From Membranipora membranacea (taxonomy: Eukaryota; Bryozoa; Gymnolaemata; Cheilostomatida; Membraniporidae), in assembly GCA_914767715.1 (NCBI GenBank), contig OU612073.1, positions 10,852,001 through 10,912,000 of the forward strand: 60,000 nt of DNA, written 5' to 3'. This document shows positions 19,726-31,417 of the stretch, piece after piece (the first letter of the stretch is position 1; every line of letters begins with the position of its first letter). The notes beneath the pieces were generated by a model. It saw only the letters and a program-made list of their open reading frames with translations. It did not search any database and was not told the origin of the DNA. Made by a program: the position numbers and the translations under genes.

Positions 19726-20389
19726 CCTAACCGAAGGGAGTCCAGACCAAGCCTGCAAGTTTTTACAAGGAGTACTCCAATGGATTTTAGTTGAAAAAAT
19801 GTTGATTTTGATTACTCTGACTCTTTTCACAATTGTTCAGTAACAGGTGCACAGCATATAATTCAACACTTTTTGAATGAAATTTTTTCCTGGATGATAA
19901 TAGATGTCATTGAAAATGTTTAAAATGGACAAAATGTCAACAATATGTGAGTTTGATATACATCACACAAAAAAGCGATGGGTTTAGCCTTTAGGGCAAA
20001 AGAGAAATAACTGTCATCGGCATTATGTGGCCTAGAATTGGAGCTTTTCTTTTTCTCAATTTTGAAGTAGCTTCATTCAATTCCGATGATTATGACATCA
20101 AATTTTCCTACCCAAATTTGGTTACCGAAAGCCTGCAACAAATCAATTAGATAAACCGTACTGTGGGTTTTTTTTATCTTGCTGGGCTGTTCTGAACCTG
20201 ATTTTGAAAGATATTAGCTAGATAAACACAGTGGTTTTAGCTTAATTTTATTGATTTATTAGTTTATTTATCAGTACCGACATGTTATTCTGTCTATATA
20301 TGCAGAATATTGCATGATCAGCGGAAAAATACCAGTGGAAACAGGTTTATAGAGATGTCAATAAATTGAATATTTTGCGGATATAAGTG

Positions 20390-21075
20390 TCACACTGCCA
20401 ACATTATTATAATAAATGGTTCTCTTGAGAGCTTGGAGGAATGCTTTCTAAAACGGGTTTTAATATGTATTGGGCATAAAACTTCTCTTTCATCCACCTC
20501 CATATGAATTCCTGTAGGCCTTTGTGTCTGATATCCTAGTCTTCGAGATGAAAACCTTGATATAGCAGTTTGATAGATATTCACAATATCCTGGTCCAAC
20601 TGTTCAACATGAAGCTATCCAAAATTGCTTGACTGGCATTTTCCCAAAGTGTTGTGTTTGTGTTGTGTTCAGTGTTGGTTTAGCCCTCTCAAAACATGAG
20701 GAATTGTTGCTAGTATGAGTATAGGAAAGTGATTCTTCAATGTAAAATGAATGCAATAATTGCATTGAATGAAGTTGCCTTTAGCAATATTTTGCTTACA
20801 AAAGAATAATAAAGCAAATAAAGAAATTCAACTCTCACCAACTTTGCATTCAACAAAAAAACATGTACTACCAGATGACTGTTGTTATTAGATGAACTAT
20901 TATGAGCTCATCCTCCAATGTTGGCCGTCCACTTGAAAAGCAGTGATCGTATACAAATCCCTTCATGAAGGACATAGCTCTATTCCAATCGAACCTGATC
21001 AACTTGGAAAACTCAAACATGCTTTGATGAATTATGCGTGCCGGCTATCTTCAATTAGATCTCTATCGGCCAGTC
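20390..21075 (-). pseudogene. Remnant of an unidentified minus-strand gene or transposon
   Basis: Two protein-like open stretches lie on the minus strand. One at about 21070-20880 follows a GATAG acceptor-like sequence and includes SKLIRFDWNRAMSFMKGF. The other at about 20610-20410 includes QTQRPTGIHMEVDEREVLCP. I recognise no family. In the paralogue at 54180-54800 both frames are broken by small non-triplet indels, so at least that copy is dead. It could also be an old transposase fragment. Confidence 0.3.
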
Positions 21076-21454
21076 TCACTGAAAGGATGGTATAGAGACA
21101 TATCACAGGGTTTGCGAAGCTTCGACAAGGAAAACTAGTGAACTCAATAAATGCAGTGGGAGGAACCAATGACAAATTTACACAGGGAGTTTACATCTCC
21201 TTCATAATTGAACAAGGTTATGTATAATATAAAATTTTATTGTCGGTCCATGATAAAATTAATGCTTTATATCCAAATTGCGAGTTAAAAATCAAACTAT
21301 GTGGGCAACTAAATATTTTATTAATGTTTGAAAGGTCTATGGTCATTTACTATTGCTCGGGCTGGGAATATCAACACTTAATTTGAGTCGCTCAGGCTTT
21401 GTTGAGCTGAACACAGTCCTGAGTCCTGAAGAAAGTTGTCATTTGTAATGGACA

Positions 21455-21505
21455 TAAATTCAAGCTTTGATCCAAGCTTTGATCAAAGCTTTGATCTAGC
21501 TTTAA
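21455..21505. repeat. Short palindromic direct repeat (AAGCTTTGATC)n
   Basis: AAGCTTTGATC occurs in three to four successive copies and includes the palindrome GATCAAAGCTTTGATC. The same array is at 55755-55800. Confidence 0.6.
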
Positions 21506-21734
21506 AGAGCGAAACAGCAGCAAAAAATACCATCTAATTGACCTATGATGGGCCATTTTAACTGTTAATCAAAGACAATCAAATTGAATTATTGCTTCTG
21601 CTGGTTGCAAAAATCTATCAAAATATTCTTATATGTTGGGTGGGAATCAAAATTTGGAGTCAAAGGGTTCTCTTAAACATTTGCATATTTCTTCCACGGC
21701 ATTAATGTTGGCAGTAAATCTGGGTTGCCTAGGG

Positions 21735-23190
21735 CAGCCATGCTCAACCTTGGCCAAATCGGCCATTTCGGCCAAATGCACCCTTACCACAAAAAAATTT
21801 GAGACACATCTTGCCGCCCAAAAATAAAAAGTGTGAAGGAAATTCCGCAGTATTCTATCACAACTGCTATTCCAGCTCGAGCACGGATCTGTCCAATTGT
21901 TGCTCTAATGTAGTAAATGATTGTATTCATAGGTATGTAAGCAGGGAAAAGTAGGAAAAGAAAACCTAAACTTGCTGACACTGACAGATAAATCATGAAC
22001 TGATTACGCTAGAAAAGTCGGAAACCCAGCACACTGCAACAACAAACTGCTACAGCCAATCCCTTCTACTCTACGCCGATCAGCCAGACTAAAACAACGC
22101 CAGACAGACACCAAGTGTAGCTCTGCTCTGAGATCGAGCACAGTCCTAATGAAGTATAGCAATGCCGGCTGTATTAATTATAAAGAATAAACTAAACTGA
22201 TCAGTTTTTATATTTCACTTTTTATACCCAGGATGCCTCCTCTTTTTCGACAAAAACCTATAAGGGTCGCTGCTAATTTTTAGTCTGCTACCAATGGTTA
22301 GTAATAAAGATAATAATAATAATGCATTGACACTTGTTATGTTTAGGTAATAAGGGGGGGGGGGTCCGTTGTGTTATTGGTAGTGATAATGTTTTAATGT
22401 TCAGAGCTCATCAACAAATGTAAAACCAAAACATGTGAGCTATCTTTCAACACTATGGCCTTTCTCAAAACATACCTCCACGCCAAAATGGGCAAGGCTC
22501 GAAAACACTGTTAACATAGAATATTTGGGGTTCGACCTTGTGAAGCTTCACTGGCGGCAAGGTTGTGGCGTCTCTTCTAAAATGGTTTCATTGCTCTGTG
22601 ATGGTCATTTATAATAGAATTTGGACACAAAATTTCTTGCACAAAAACGTTTTTTGTTATTCTCTTCATGGACAATCTTCTAAAATCACACATTTTCTTG
22701 ACTGCTAATCCTCTACTTCTCTGTAAGCAGTTAACTCAAGCTCTGGTTCCTACCTCCTAGGACTCTCATGTGATATTTTCAATCACTATAAAGCTTTGCT
22801 ATCAGCCAGCCGTTTACCATCCTCCTCAATTAGTTCACGGAACTTTTCAATTCAAAGTATGAAACACGTAAGGGATCAGATATGATACGTTGTCCCTCGA
22901 ATTCCTTATTTCACCAAAGATTCCTGCGGCCGATTGCTAGTTAGTTTTCTTCTCAAATAGGGCTGGAATGCATTAAAACTGCCTTATTTATCAAAATTTT
23001 GCTGGGGAGGCCCCATACCACCTAGCATGAAAGCACCCATCCCCCTGGCCCTTTCACCTTAATGCCTATGGATACCGCCTGATATTCCAAATTTAGGATC
23101 GCAAATCAAATTTGCACGAAAAGTGGTGCGGCCAATGGTATGCTCCCGAACAAAAAGTGGCCAAACCTGAAAAAAGGTTGGCCACGCATG
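21735..23190. mobile_element. hAT-like element, about 1.46 kb, with 8-bp target duplication
   Basis: The left end CAGCCATGCTCAACCTTGG resembles the CAG..CTCAACC termini of hAT elements, and the right end reads CCAACCTTTTTTCAGG inward after CATGCGTGG. GCCTAGGG flanks both sides (21727-21734 and 23191-23198), a perfect 8-bp duplication. Terminal inverted repeats are only partly conserved and I see no transposase frame, so it is probably an old non-autonomous copy. The interior holds no gene that I recognise. Confidence 0.55.
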
Positions 23191-23260
23191 GCCTAGGGGA
23201 TGTATTTCAATATAAACACTAAAACAATCAGCAGGCTGCGGATACTTAGCCCCACCCTGG

Positions 23261-23560
23261 GCTGCTGTCCATAATGTCTTGCAAGCTGAAGACTGTCCGT
23301 CATACAGGAGGCTGTCTTTCTAGACGTCAGCAAAGTTTCTCATTGCCCATCAGATATTTTCAAATGTACAACAAAGGGAACCATTGGTGCACATTCTATT
23401 GCACAACAGACAGGTCTTTAGCTACAAACCATGAGTCCGAGTCCGAGGCCTTCTCCTTCAAAATACCAACAGCCAGTAGCATGAAACAATCTCTGTGTGT
23501 TGATGAGCATCTCATTTGTTCACTTTTGGCCATATACATTTTGTCTATGGTTCTAGACAT
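23261..23560. repeat. Dispersed repeat shared with 38850-39135
   Basis: Diverged but collinear landmarks (GTCCATAATG, GGCTGTCTTTCTAGA, TGGTGCACATTC, GAGCATCTCATTT) are shared with 38850-39135. The long open frame running through it (23274-23822) also spans a GA microsatellite and a minisatellite and is not preserved in the other copy. I regard it as non-coding. Confidence 0.5.
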
Positions 23561-23590
23561 CAAAATTTCACGTAAGTGTCAAATTGAGCT

Positions 23591-23615
23591 GAGAGAGAGA
23601 GAGAGAGAGAGAGAG
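23591..23615. repeat. GA microsatellite
   Basis: This is an uninterrupted run of about 12 GA units. Confidence 0.9.
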
Positions 23616-23727
23616 CTAAGAGTTTTTTCCACCCTCCATGCTCAATCAAAAATAGTGACACCTGGGTGTATTGTCATGATTTTATTTGCTTCTGTCAAAC
23701 TTAACGTTTGTGAAAGATTCCGTGACA

Positions 23728-23832
23728 AAATGCCATGGTCAAAATGCCATAGAAAATACCAGTGGATTGGGCATAATACCATTTGTGACAACATACCATA
23801 TCCCAAAATACCATTGCCATAATGCCAAAATA
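23728..23832. repeat. Degenerate ATGGCATTATGG-type minisatellite (reverse orientation)
   Basis: A run of CCATGGTCAAAATGCCATAG-type units, 10-14 bp each. It is the reverse complement of the arrays at 25065-25216, 25710-25800 and 56250-56465. Confidence 0.6.
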
Positions 23833-25064
23833 TGTAACCAAAGGAGATCAAGCCATGCTGTACTTTTTGGTTAGTTATTTTACAGCCGCGAGTTGCTCGG
23901 TCAGATTAGGAGGTGGTTCAGCTGTTTAGATCCATCTCATTCACTGTTCAAGTATAGAAGTTTCTACATTTGATTTTTGATGATCTCTGGGGTTTGTTGG
24001 GCCCTATGTACTGAAGGTTAGTGTGTGTTGCAGAAATTGTAGCCAAATATTGCGCAGCCAACTCTGTGTGATATGCATATTAATTCTCCTTGGTTTGACT
24101 AAAGTTAAAATTTGGACCTGGACAGCTGCTAGATTTTTCATGACCACTGTTACCAGAGCATAATTTAGTGTCCTGTACGCCGACCTGCGTGTTTCAACAC
24201 TGGTGGGTTATATTGTGGCATACACATCAGTATGAGAGAATTTTGCTCTACACTACAATATTCACACATTTCGTTATATTATTACAAAGTTTAATTTACA
24301 CAAATTATGTTAGTTTTCAGTCCCGTGCGTAACAAAATAATTTTTCTTTTGCCAATGATTTCAAATTTTGTGGCAAAGGTTCTGTAAAACAAGATCTTTT
24401 TTTGTATTACAGCTTAGACGTTTGTGCTATCTGAATGATTATTGTCAGATTTTTCATTGTAAATAGAATGTAATTTTGTGTCCTGCGCATATCACCCAGT
24501 CCGCTACATGTGGTTGTACATATAAAATTCTACGCATTCTTTTTAAATGGAAGCAAAAGAATCAATTTTATTGCATGTCTATTGGCTTTTATACCTTTGC
24601 GTAGAGGAAAAGAAAAAGTATGTTGAACCCGTATATGGTCGGAAGAGATGTAAAAAACTTATCTATATCCTCGTTATCATATACTAAATTAACAACATGA
24701 TATTCAACCTTGTACGTCCTGTTTGTCACAAGCCTCTATAAGATGCATGAGTCAAGACTTGGCTTTCGAAAAAAGAGTTGGTAATAATCCAGAGGTATTC
24801 GTCATATTATTCTAGTAAATAGTTTGGAAATATTTGTTACAAGTCACTACCTCTCAGTTTGTGAACCACATCAAACCTTAGATATCATCAAAATTGAATG
24901 AAGAAACTTTATGACTTGCACAGTGAAGGGACGGCTCTAAGCAGCTGAGCCACCTCCTACTCTAACCAATATTGCTCTAACAGAGTAACTCACAACTGTA
25001 ATTCAACTAACAAACAAAAAAATATAGCGTGGCTTGAACTATTTTGGTTACATATTTGGCATTA
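23833..25064. other. Spacer with a truncated tRNA-SINE head near 24930
   Basis: I see no gene. At 24926-24965 GCAGCTGAGCCACCTCCTAC is the reverse complement of a tRNA-like A-box head related to the SINE at 6776-6996. The stretch 24835-25100 is paralogous to 56030-56290, but 21510-24835 has no counterpart in unit 2. Confidence 0.5.
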
Positions 25065-25216
25065 TGGCAATAATAATTTTTTGGATATGGTATGTTTTCC
25101 CAAATGGTATTATGTCCAATCTGGCGTTATATTCACTGGTATTTTGACACAACTGGTGTTTTGTACAACACATATTTTAGCATTGGTATAGTGTGCAGTG
25201 GTGTTATCACCTATGG
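25065..25216. repeat. ATGGTATTATGTCC-type minisatellite, left part
   Basis: Irregular units built on TGG(C/T)ATTATGG, TGGTATTTTG and TGTCCAATCTGG. The array is split from its right part (25710-25800) by the insertion at 25217-25709. In unit 2 it is continuous (56250-56465). Confidence 0.65.
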
Positions 25217-25709
25217 CATGGGTGCCCAACCTTTTCTTTCACATGAGCCATTTAAAAAATCAATCACACCAAATGAGCTGACCACGCCGCGTCACGTGTA
25301 GACAACATGGAAACAGTCAGTGATATATATATATATCATATTCATTCATGTATAAGTGCTGGCAAAATTACCAAAGCAAAGTCATTGTGTGAGATAATGC
25401 GTGTAGCGCGAAAATTTTTGAGGCAATTTCTGGTCATATGAGGCGCCCTGGAGTTTTTATAAGCATTTTGGAAAATTTAGGTTGGCAAGTCTGCAAGAAG
25501 ACAACTCTACACACATATATACAATGCAGGCACCCAGTACAATGAACTTGTATACACTATACATACATTTAATGCACATTGTACATGCACAAATTGAATG
25601 CATGAAATTCGCGCCAAAAGGCGCGTGAAATTTGCATATATTAAAATGAGCCACCCAAAAAGCCAAAATGAGCCGAGGTGGCTCATGAGCCATAGGTTGG
25701 GCACCCATG
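25217..25709. mobile_element. hAT-type MITE, 493 bp, with empty site in unit 2
   Basis: Left end CATGGGTGCCCAACCTTTTC and right end (inward) CATGGGTGCCCAACCTATGG form terminal inverted repeats of the hAT CA..GGTGCCCAACC kind. The target duplication ACCTATGG is perfect (25209-25216 and 25710-25717). The paralogous locus at 56403-56410 has a single ACCTATGG and no insert. The element carries no transposase. Confidence 0.88.
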
Positions 25710-25814
25710 ACCTATGGTATTATGGCCATGGCATTATGGCTACGTCATTATGTCACTGGCATATTGTCCCAATGGCATTTCGAACATGGCATTATGGTCG
25801 GGTCCTTTGTGGAA

Positions 25815-26800
25815 GGTAATAAATATTTAATTGAGAAACGATAAATAATTTATCAAAGTAAGAAGTCTTAGAGAGGAAGTTTTTGTGGTCAATCTGTCAA
25901 ATGAAAAATATGCTTTTATTGAACTAAGATTAAGAAGGAGAGCAGTTTTTACAACTCTGTGCCTGGGTTTCTCAATGGAGAGAGGTGGACAAGAATTCCA
26001 AAATTTCGCTTCAGGTTCTGAAAAATGAGTCTGGAAATGAGGCATTTCCCCTCTCTGCTTAGATGTTTTTGTATTGAAACAAAACAAGGCTGTTATAGTA
26101 TTGAAAGTATGTTACGTAAGTCTTGAGATATAGACCTATCACAATTGGGAACTCTGAGCATGACTGTACATAGTAAAACCTCTATTTACCACAACGATGT
26201 AAAATTTCATGATTATCAAGCCAGAGAAATAGAAGAAGAAGCTTATACCATTTGTACATGGGTATGACAAAAGCTTTTAAAAGTGAAAGTTAAGTTACCC
26301 ACTCTTCCTTTCCTCGTCCTCCACCATTTAAGATTTGTTTGGTAGAAATTTTGACTGATGTTTGGTTCATTGTACTTTCTATTCTAAGCTTTTACAGCGA
26401 TATACTAAGTAAAGCGCTCATTAGGGATTCAGATAGACTTAATATACTTAGTAGCATTATGTTTATTGGGAAACATAACCATTCTGGTTAGGAGTTATCA
26501 GATCATGCACCGAGAGGACAAATAATCATAGATAGAATCTATCAAGCCTCGAGATACTCACTTCCCTGCTTAAGTGCTAACTTATGGCTAACAACACCAC
26601 AAGAGAGGGATGACATAGAGATAATAGAACAAAGATTTGAATGCATCAAATATATTTTACAATATTAAAATTGTACAGTAAAAAGGGAAAACAAACTTGA
26701 CATTAAAAATATAACAGAAAACAACAAACAATACAGCCTAAGTAACGAATCAGACCAGGGAGGGTGGGACACCCACCCTCTCTGATCAGACAGTTAGTCC
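25815..26800. repeat. Shared 3'-flank block, copy 2 (downstream of NG-T1)
   Basis: The same landmarks as at 12060-13600 are present (TTAGAGAGGAAGTTTTTGTG, AGAGGTGGACAAGAATTC, AAGCCTCGAGATACTCACTT). Here the block runs directly into the NG-T1 stop codon and is its natural 3' UTR/flank. It includes the empty hAT target ATTTACCA at 26184-26191. Confidence 0.65.
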
Positions 26801-26805
26801 AAGAC

Positions 26806-27558
26806 TTAGTAACCAGTGTAAGATTTTTTATTGCTATTTCCAAATCCAAATTTCCTTATAAAGCTTGATCGTGAAAGCTTTGTTATGTCTAGGCCTCGTC
26901 TAATAGCTTCTGCTTTCCAATCCCAAGGTCTGGATATTCTGCCATCATTTCCAGAGCGATTACCACCCTGTTTACTGCTGTTATTACCACCACGATTACT
27001 GCCAACTATTCCGCCTCGCATACTACCATTAGGGGAAACAGGTGTCCGGTCTTCTGTAACAGCAATTCGTTGCCTTAATGTTGTTGTTGTTGTTGTTGTT
27101 GTAGTTGGTGTTGTAGTTGTTGTTGTAGTAGTTGCAGGGTTACTAGGTGGTCCACCAGAGTTGTCATTTCCATTGAAGTTGCCGTTGAACCCGCCTACAT
27201 TTCTGTTGCCATTATTAGATCCACCATTCCCATTACCATTTACTCCGCCCCTGTTAAAGTTCCCATTATTAACTCCTGTATTTCCATTTCCATTGATCTG
27301 ACCTGAGAGATGACTATAAATAGTCAATGCCAAATGATTTCAGTTATCATTTTCTTTACCCTTTTTCAATGCAAAACCAGTGAGTTCGAAAATGCAAATA
27401 AACCATGTAAAATAATTCAAAATCAAAATTTCAATTTTATGATGTGGATGTATTTAAATGTGAAAATGAATTTTTTTTTTTTACCTACCGCTAACACCGC
27501 AGCATTGAGTACAGACAGCGATGACGACAGCAATAGATAGAATAGACATCGACATCAT
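26806..27558 (-). CDS. NG-T1: secreted Asn/Gly-rich peptide with Thr linker and basic C-terminal domain
   Basis: The leader exon is 27558-27489 and the mature exon 27302-26806, split by a 186-bp intron (acceptor CTCAG|GTCAG, since a 10-bp deletion removed the TTGTAG seen in other copies). The product is 188 aa: a signal-peptide leader (about 1-23), an NGN-rich region (about 24-78), a Thr linker of 17 Thr interrupted by one Pro, then a basic C-terminal part with RPWDWKAEAIRRGLDITK and RKFGFGNSNKKS. The Thr tract suggests O-glycosylation. The Trp/Arg/Lys-rich tail could be an amphipathic, membrane- or anion-binding segment (inference). TATA box and first exon are at 27948-28046. The paralogue NG-T3 is intact too. 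No known family recognised. Confidence 0.85.
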
Positions 27559-27947
27559 GTTGGTAACCCTGTAATAATTCAAATAGGTTATTATATTCAG
27601 ATTAAGGATATATCTTCCCTCGGTGTTAATTTATCACTCAATTGAACACAAAAACATTTTGCAGGCAATCCAAAACGGTAGAAATGGTAGCACACGTGAC
27701 TGGGTCACGTAGCACTGTCTGGAGTAGTGATGTACTCCAAATGATTAAGAGTCTCTATGTCCCTAAATCCAGCTCCTACATCATTTTCCATTCAAAAAGA
27801 TACAATATTTCTCAGAGGATATTTAGATGAATGATAAATTTAGTACAATCTAAAAAATCTTTACATTACACTGCAGTATTGCTGATTCTGGATAATTTCA
27901 CATAATATAGTTATGTGAAACTGATAACATAAAAAAAGTTAGCTTAC

Positions 27948-28046
27948 CTTTGAAGACAAGTTTATCCGACAAACAAAAAGTTGCTACACTAGGAAAACTC
28001 CTTTGCAGTGAATGATTTTGAGTCATTGTTCTCATCAGTTTTATAG
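27948..28046 (-). promoter_or_regulatory. TATA box and non-coding first exon of NG-T1
   Basis: CTATAAAA (28046-28039, minus strand) and donor AAG|GTAAGC at 27948/27947 match the NG-2 module base for base apart from scattered changes. A TTACGTCA element lies about 110 bp further upstream, near 28149-28156. Confidence 0.7.
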
Positions 28047-28994
28047 CTGTGCTTGTGAAATTGGAACTATACGCCCACTTCGGAATTCTGGAAGTCTCTA
28101 AAAAATAGGAAGCAGCATTGCCACCGTCAGGGATGTGATTGAGCCTCGGTTACGTCAGTGTACCGCCCTAAACCGTGGTGGCATCTCACTGGGTGTCGGA
28201 GCAAGAATTGTGACAAACTTACGAAATTGTAAATATCAAATATCGGCACTGGGCAGTATGATTTGACACGATAAAACAACATTATTTCATAATAAATCAA
28301 AACCGTTACTTTCCTAGCACAAAATGTTCTGCGTCGAGCGGGCAGAAAATGATAATCCTAGAATATACTGAACCATTGTACCAGCAACAGAGGTAACAAA
28401 TAACTTCTACCGGTACTTGAGTTACGTATTAGATTAATCCTATGCCTTGGCAGTCTGTTTGCGGCTAGCTGAGAATCAAGGAAAATGGATTATAATGTAG
28501 AAAGCTCAGAAAAAGTAAACACATAGCTTCTATTACCGATGATTATCACATCATGAAAGAACCTGTCATGCCAATTAAATAGAACTTAGTTATGGAAATT
28601 CCAAGGATATAAAAAATTAAAAACCAATTTACAAAATGCAGGCTATCCTAGGCATCCGGTTCTGGCCCATGCTAGGATGGGGTGAGGGGTACATTATTTT
28701 ATTATTACTTATCTGATGTCACTGGTTAAAACGACAGCTGCTCTATTCTTTCAAATAGGAGAAATGTTTTGCATAAGCTGGTCCAGGATTATTGTTGTTG
28801 CATTGCACTGTGGAAAAAGACACCATTGAAGTATCATAACCACTAAAAACCGATGATTTTTATCATTTTATATACTATCGGATTAAAAAGAATTATTGAA
28901 TTATTCTGCTTCTTTTTAAAACTTTTTAAGGATAACTTTCGTTCGATGAGAATGTTTTTTAAATTCTTACTCTGCAATTTACAGGTTATCGAGA
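28047..28994. other. Intergenic region between divergent NG-T1 and the Cys-type NG gene
   Basis: Positions 28047-28440 are the NG-T1 upstream region. Positions 28446-28980 are absent from the inverted unit-1 copy. On the plus strand a TATA-like GATATAAAAAATT near 28607 could serve the Cys-type gene, but I cannot identify its first exon with confidence. Confidence 0.35.
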
Positions 28995-29860
28995 ATGATG
29001 TCAATGTATATTCTTAGTCTTACTATTGCTGCTATAATTGTTGCTGGTTTGGCAGCTGAAGGTGGGTGTTTTTCTACTATTAGCAGCTGTATCATAAGTA
29101 CGAGTAGAACCAGTTTTTAAAATGAGATATTGAGGAGTGATTAAATAATATGCAACTTGCCAAAAGTGGCGTGGCCTGAATCTGAAAGTTTATCATACAG
29201 TCTTAAATCTGCAAAATTGCCTAGATCAAGATTTGATTAGGGGAGTCCCAAACTCAATGGCTTTATGCAATTGTCCAAGGTCGGAATTCCCTCCCCCTGA
29301 ACCGGTTTTATTACTATGCCTTACTTTTTCATCACTGTCCGCATGTAGAGTTAATATGACCAGTGGAGCTCCCAAGTATTTTAGACAAATATTTCTATTG
29401 ATATACTGGTCACTTGGCAGAGCAAGGTGTCCATACACAAATCCCTTGCTATACTTCTCATCAGATTTGTTATCTCATTCATAGCGTAGATGCACTCGTG
29501 GAACGAGCAAGCGTTACCTTCCTCATTCTACTATACCCCAACTTTGTTTGAATCTTCTGATTGTTCATAAGTTACTTGTTCCAAAAAGATTTTAAAACTT
29601 GAATTTTTCTTGAAATTACTGTTTTTGATGTCACGACACAATCCCGTCTTGTAGATAAAAATGGATGCTCCAATACTGGAAACAATAATGGCAACTTTAA
29701 CAGAGGCGGAGTAAATGGTAATTTCAATGAAGGATCGAATAATGGCAACAGAAATACAGGAGGCGGTTATAACGGGAACTTTATCGGATGTAAAGGAAGA
29801 AGTAACAGAAATGGCAATTCTGGTGGATTTAAATATGATCTCTCCGGAAACTGGTTCTGA
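28995..29860 (+). CDS. NG-C: secreted Asn/Gly-rich peptide with two cysteines
   Basis: The leader exon is 28995-29061 and the mature exon 29655-29860, with a 593-bp intron (donor GAAG|GTGGGT, acceptor CTTGTAG). The product is 90 aa. The leader MMSMYILSLTIAAIIVAGLA is a clear signal peptide related to both other NG leaders. The mature part of about 68 residues has Cys27 and Cys68, which could form one disulfide closing an NGN-rich loop, and ends GNWF. An acceptor TTACAG just before 28979 implies a non-coding first exon as in the other NG genes. The gene is head-to-head with NG-T1. Its inverted unit-1 counterpart has kept only the mature exon (330-535). Function unknown. Confidence 0.82.
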
Positions 29861-31417
29861 ATTATTAGCTATAATTTAGGGCCTGACAGCGTTAAGTAGT
29901 CATTTAAATGTACGCGATTTTAATGACCTTTCCCTAAATTATAGATCTTACTACTTTTTGTGTATGAAGTAATAATAAATTAATAAACCTATAATAAAAA
30001 TTGCTACAGCAATTTTCAAGCTCTTCCTCACAATCATTATGCTCAACATGTTCCTCATTTTTTAACTTGCCAAACGATTAGCGGTTCTGTGTTCCATAGC
30101 AAGTTAATTGAGTAGGTTATGCCCTCTCTAAGCATGAACCGACAACTCAATCTCAATATCGTTAAGTTACAAACAAAATTAAATGTCCTAACAAATTCCA
30201 TACAAAACCAAGCAAATAGAGCTCTCCAATATAATAATTGGGGCATATATTCAAAATTGTTTGGTCGACAAAAAAACAGAAAGAGGCAATTTAATATCTC
30301 AAGGGAACCATTGATTTGATTGTGAATTGTTTTCTCGAAGATTTTGTATTAAAATTCCGGCTGTGATTGGTTATTGCACTTAGGCCAAGCATTTTTAGCA
30401 ATGTTTTCTCTGTAAACCTGTACAATTACACGGCGGTGTTGATAATTGCTTGTGTGGTGTTATGTAAGTCCAAAGAAATAAAACACTGTCAACATATAGT
30501 TTACACTGTTTTCAGTGGAAGTTCTGGTTGGGAACTCATAGTGCCTACACTCATCTCTCATATCATCAGAGTACAGAAGGGAGCAAACACAACTTTGAGT
30601 TATTAATGCACAGATATATTCATAGCACCACCAGTTGAGGCAAAGTCGTAACTCTTTGTCATCCATCTCTTGAGGCTGATATGAAAAGAAATTTCCTGTG
30701 CTCAGCTGCTAAATTACTCCCACCCCGAATACCCTTTGTCACAAGTTTTTCATCTACCCATTCCAGCGGTCCGCTAGTTGTGTCCAATGCAGAGTGTACA
30801 AGCTCACATTTGAGTATGAAACTCAGCGATGACAGAAATTAGACACTTATCACTCCAGCTTCTCAATGGATCATCATAAGAATTTTGTGTATATGCCCCG
30901 ACTGAAGCGGGAGCAATTTCCTATTTTTGGCCCTCTACTCATTTTACATGGCCCTTACTAATAGGATCGACTCACAAAAGTAATTTGTCATGTCATGCAA
31001 ACATTATCATATACTTGTTACGAAACAAGATTGACATGTAGTGATCTGTTCACGCTCAGAGAAGGGGCAGACTACTCAATCAACTTGATATGGAACACAA
31101 AACCATTAATAGTTTTTTTTGCAAGAATAAATACAAGTTGCTTGTTAGGAGTTACGCTTTTGAGCATAGCTGGTAACGACATTGTGTTGTAGAATGGCAT
31201 TGACAACAATTGACATGATGTTCCTCCGAATGTGGCAAACCGAGCTAAACAATGAAAAAAAACGGAACTGAAACATATTGTTTATTTGTTTACACTTATA
31301 TTAGCAATTAAAAGGAAGACGGTAATTAATGAAAAAGGTGGCACAAAACAATAAATAAATTTTATACTGTAAACAATAAATTATTGTAATCCGGTATGCT
31401 AAGTTTCAGTCAATGAT
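29861..31417. other. 3' flanks of NG-C and NG-3b, no further gene seen
   Basis: Positions 29861-30200 are the NG-C 3' flank (reverse complement at 1-329) and contain plus-strand AATAAA-like signals near 29970-29995. Positions 30455-31417 are the NG-3b 3' flank, paralogous to 4575-5543. The short open frames here repeat in both units only because of the duplication. Confidence 0.45.

Noticed and set aside
23274-23822. 182-codon frame, plus strand
   Set aside because: It runs through a dispersed repeat, a GA microsatellite and a minisatellite. The paralogue at 38850-39135 does not keep the frame.
26831-27301. 156-codon plus-strand frame opposite NG-T1
   Set aside because: It arises from the reverse complement of the NGN and Thr codon tracts (poly-Val, poly-Pro/Leu) and has no leader or splice support.
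28608-28620. TATA box for NG-C
   Set aside because: GATATAAAAAATT is plausible, but I could not find a convincing first-exon donor downstream, so no promoter feature was listed.
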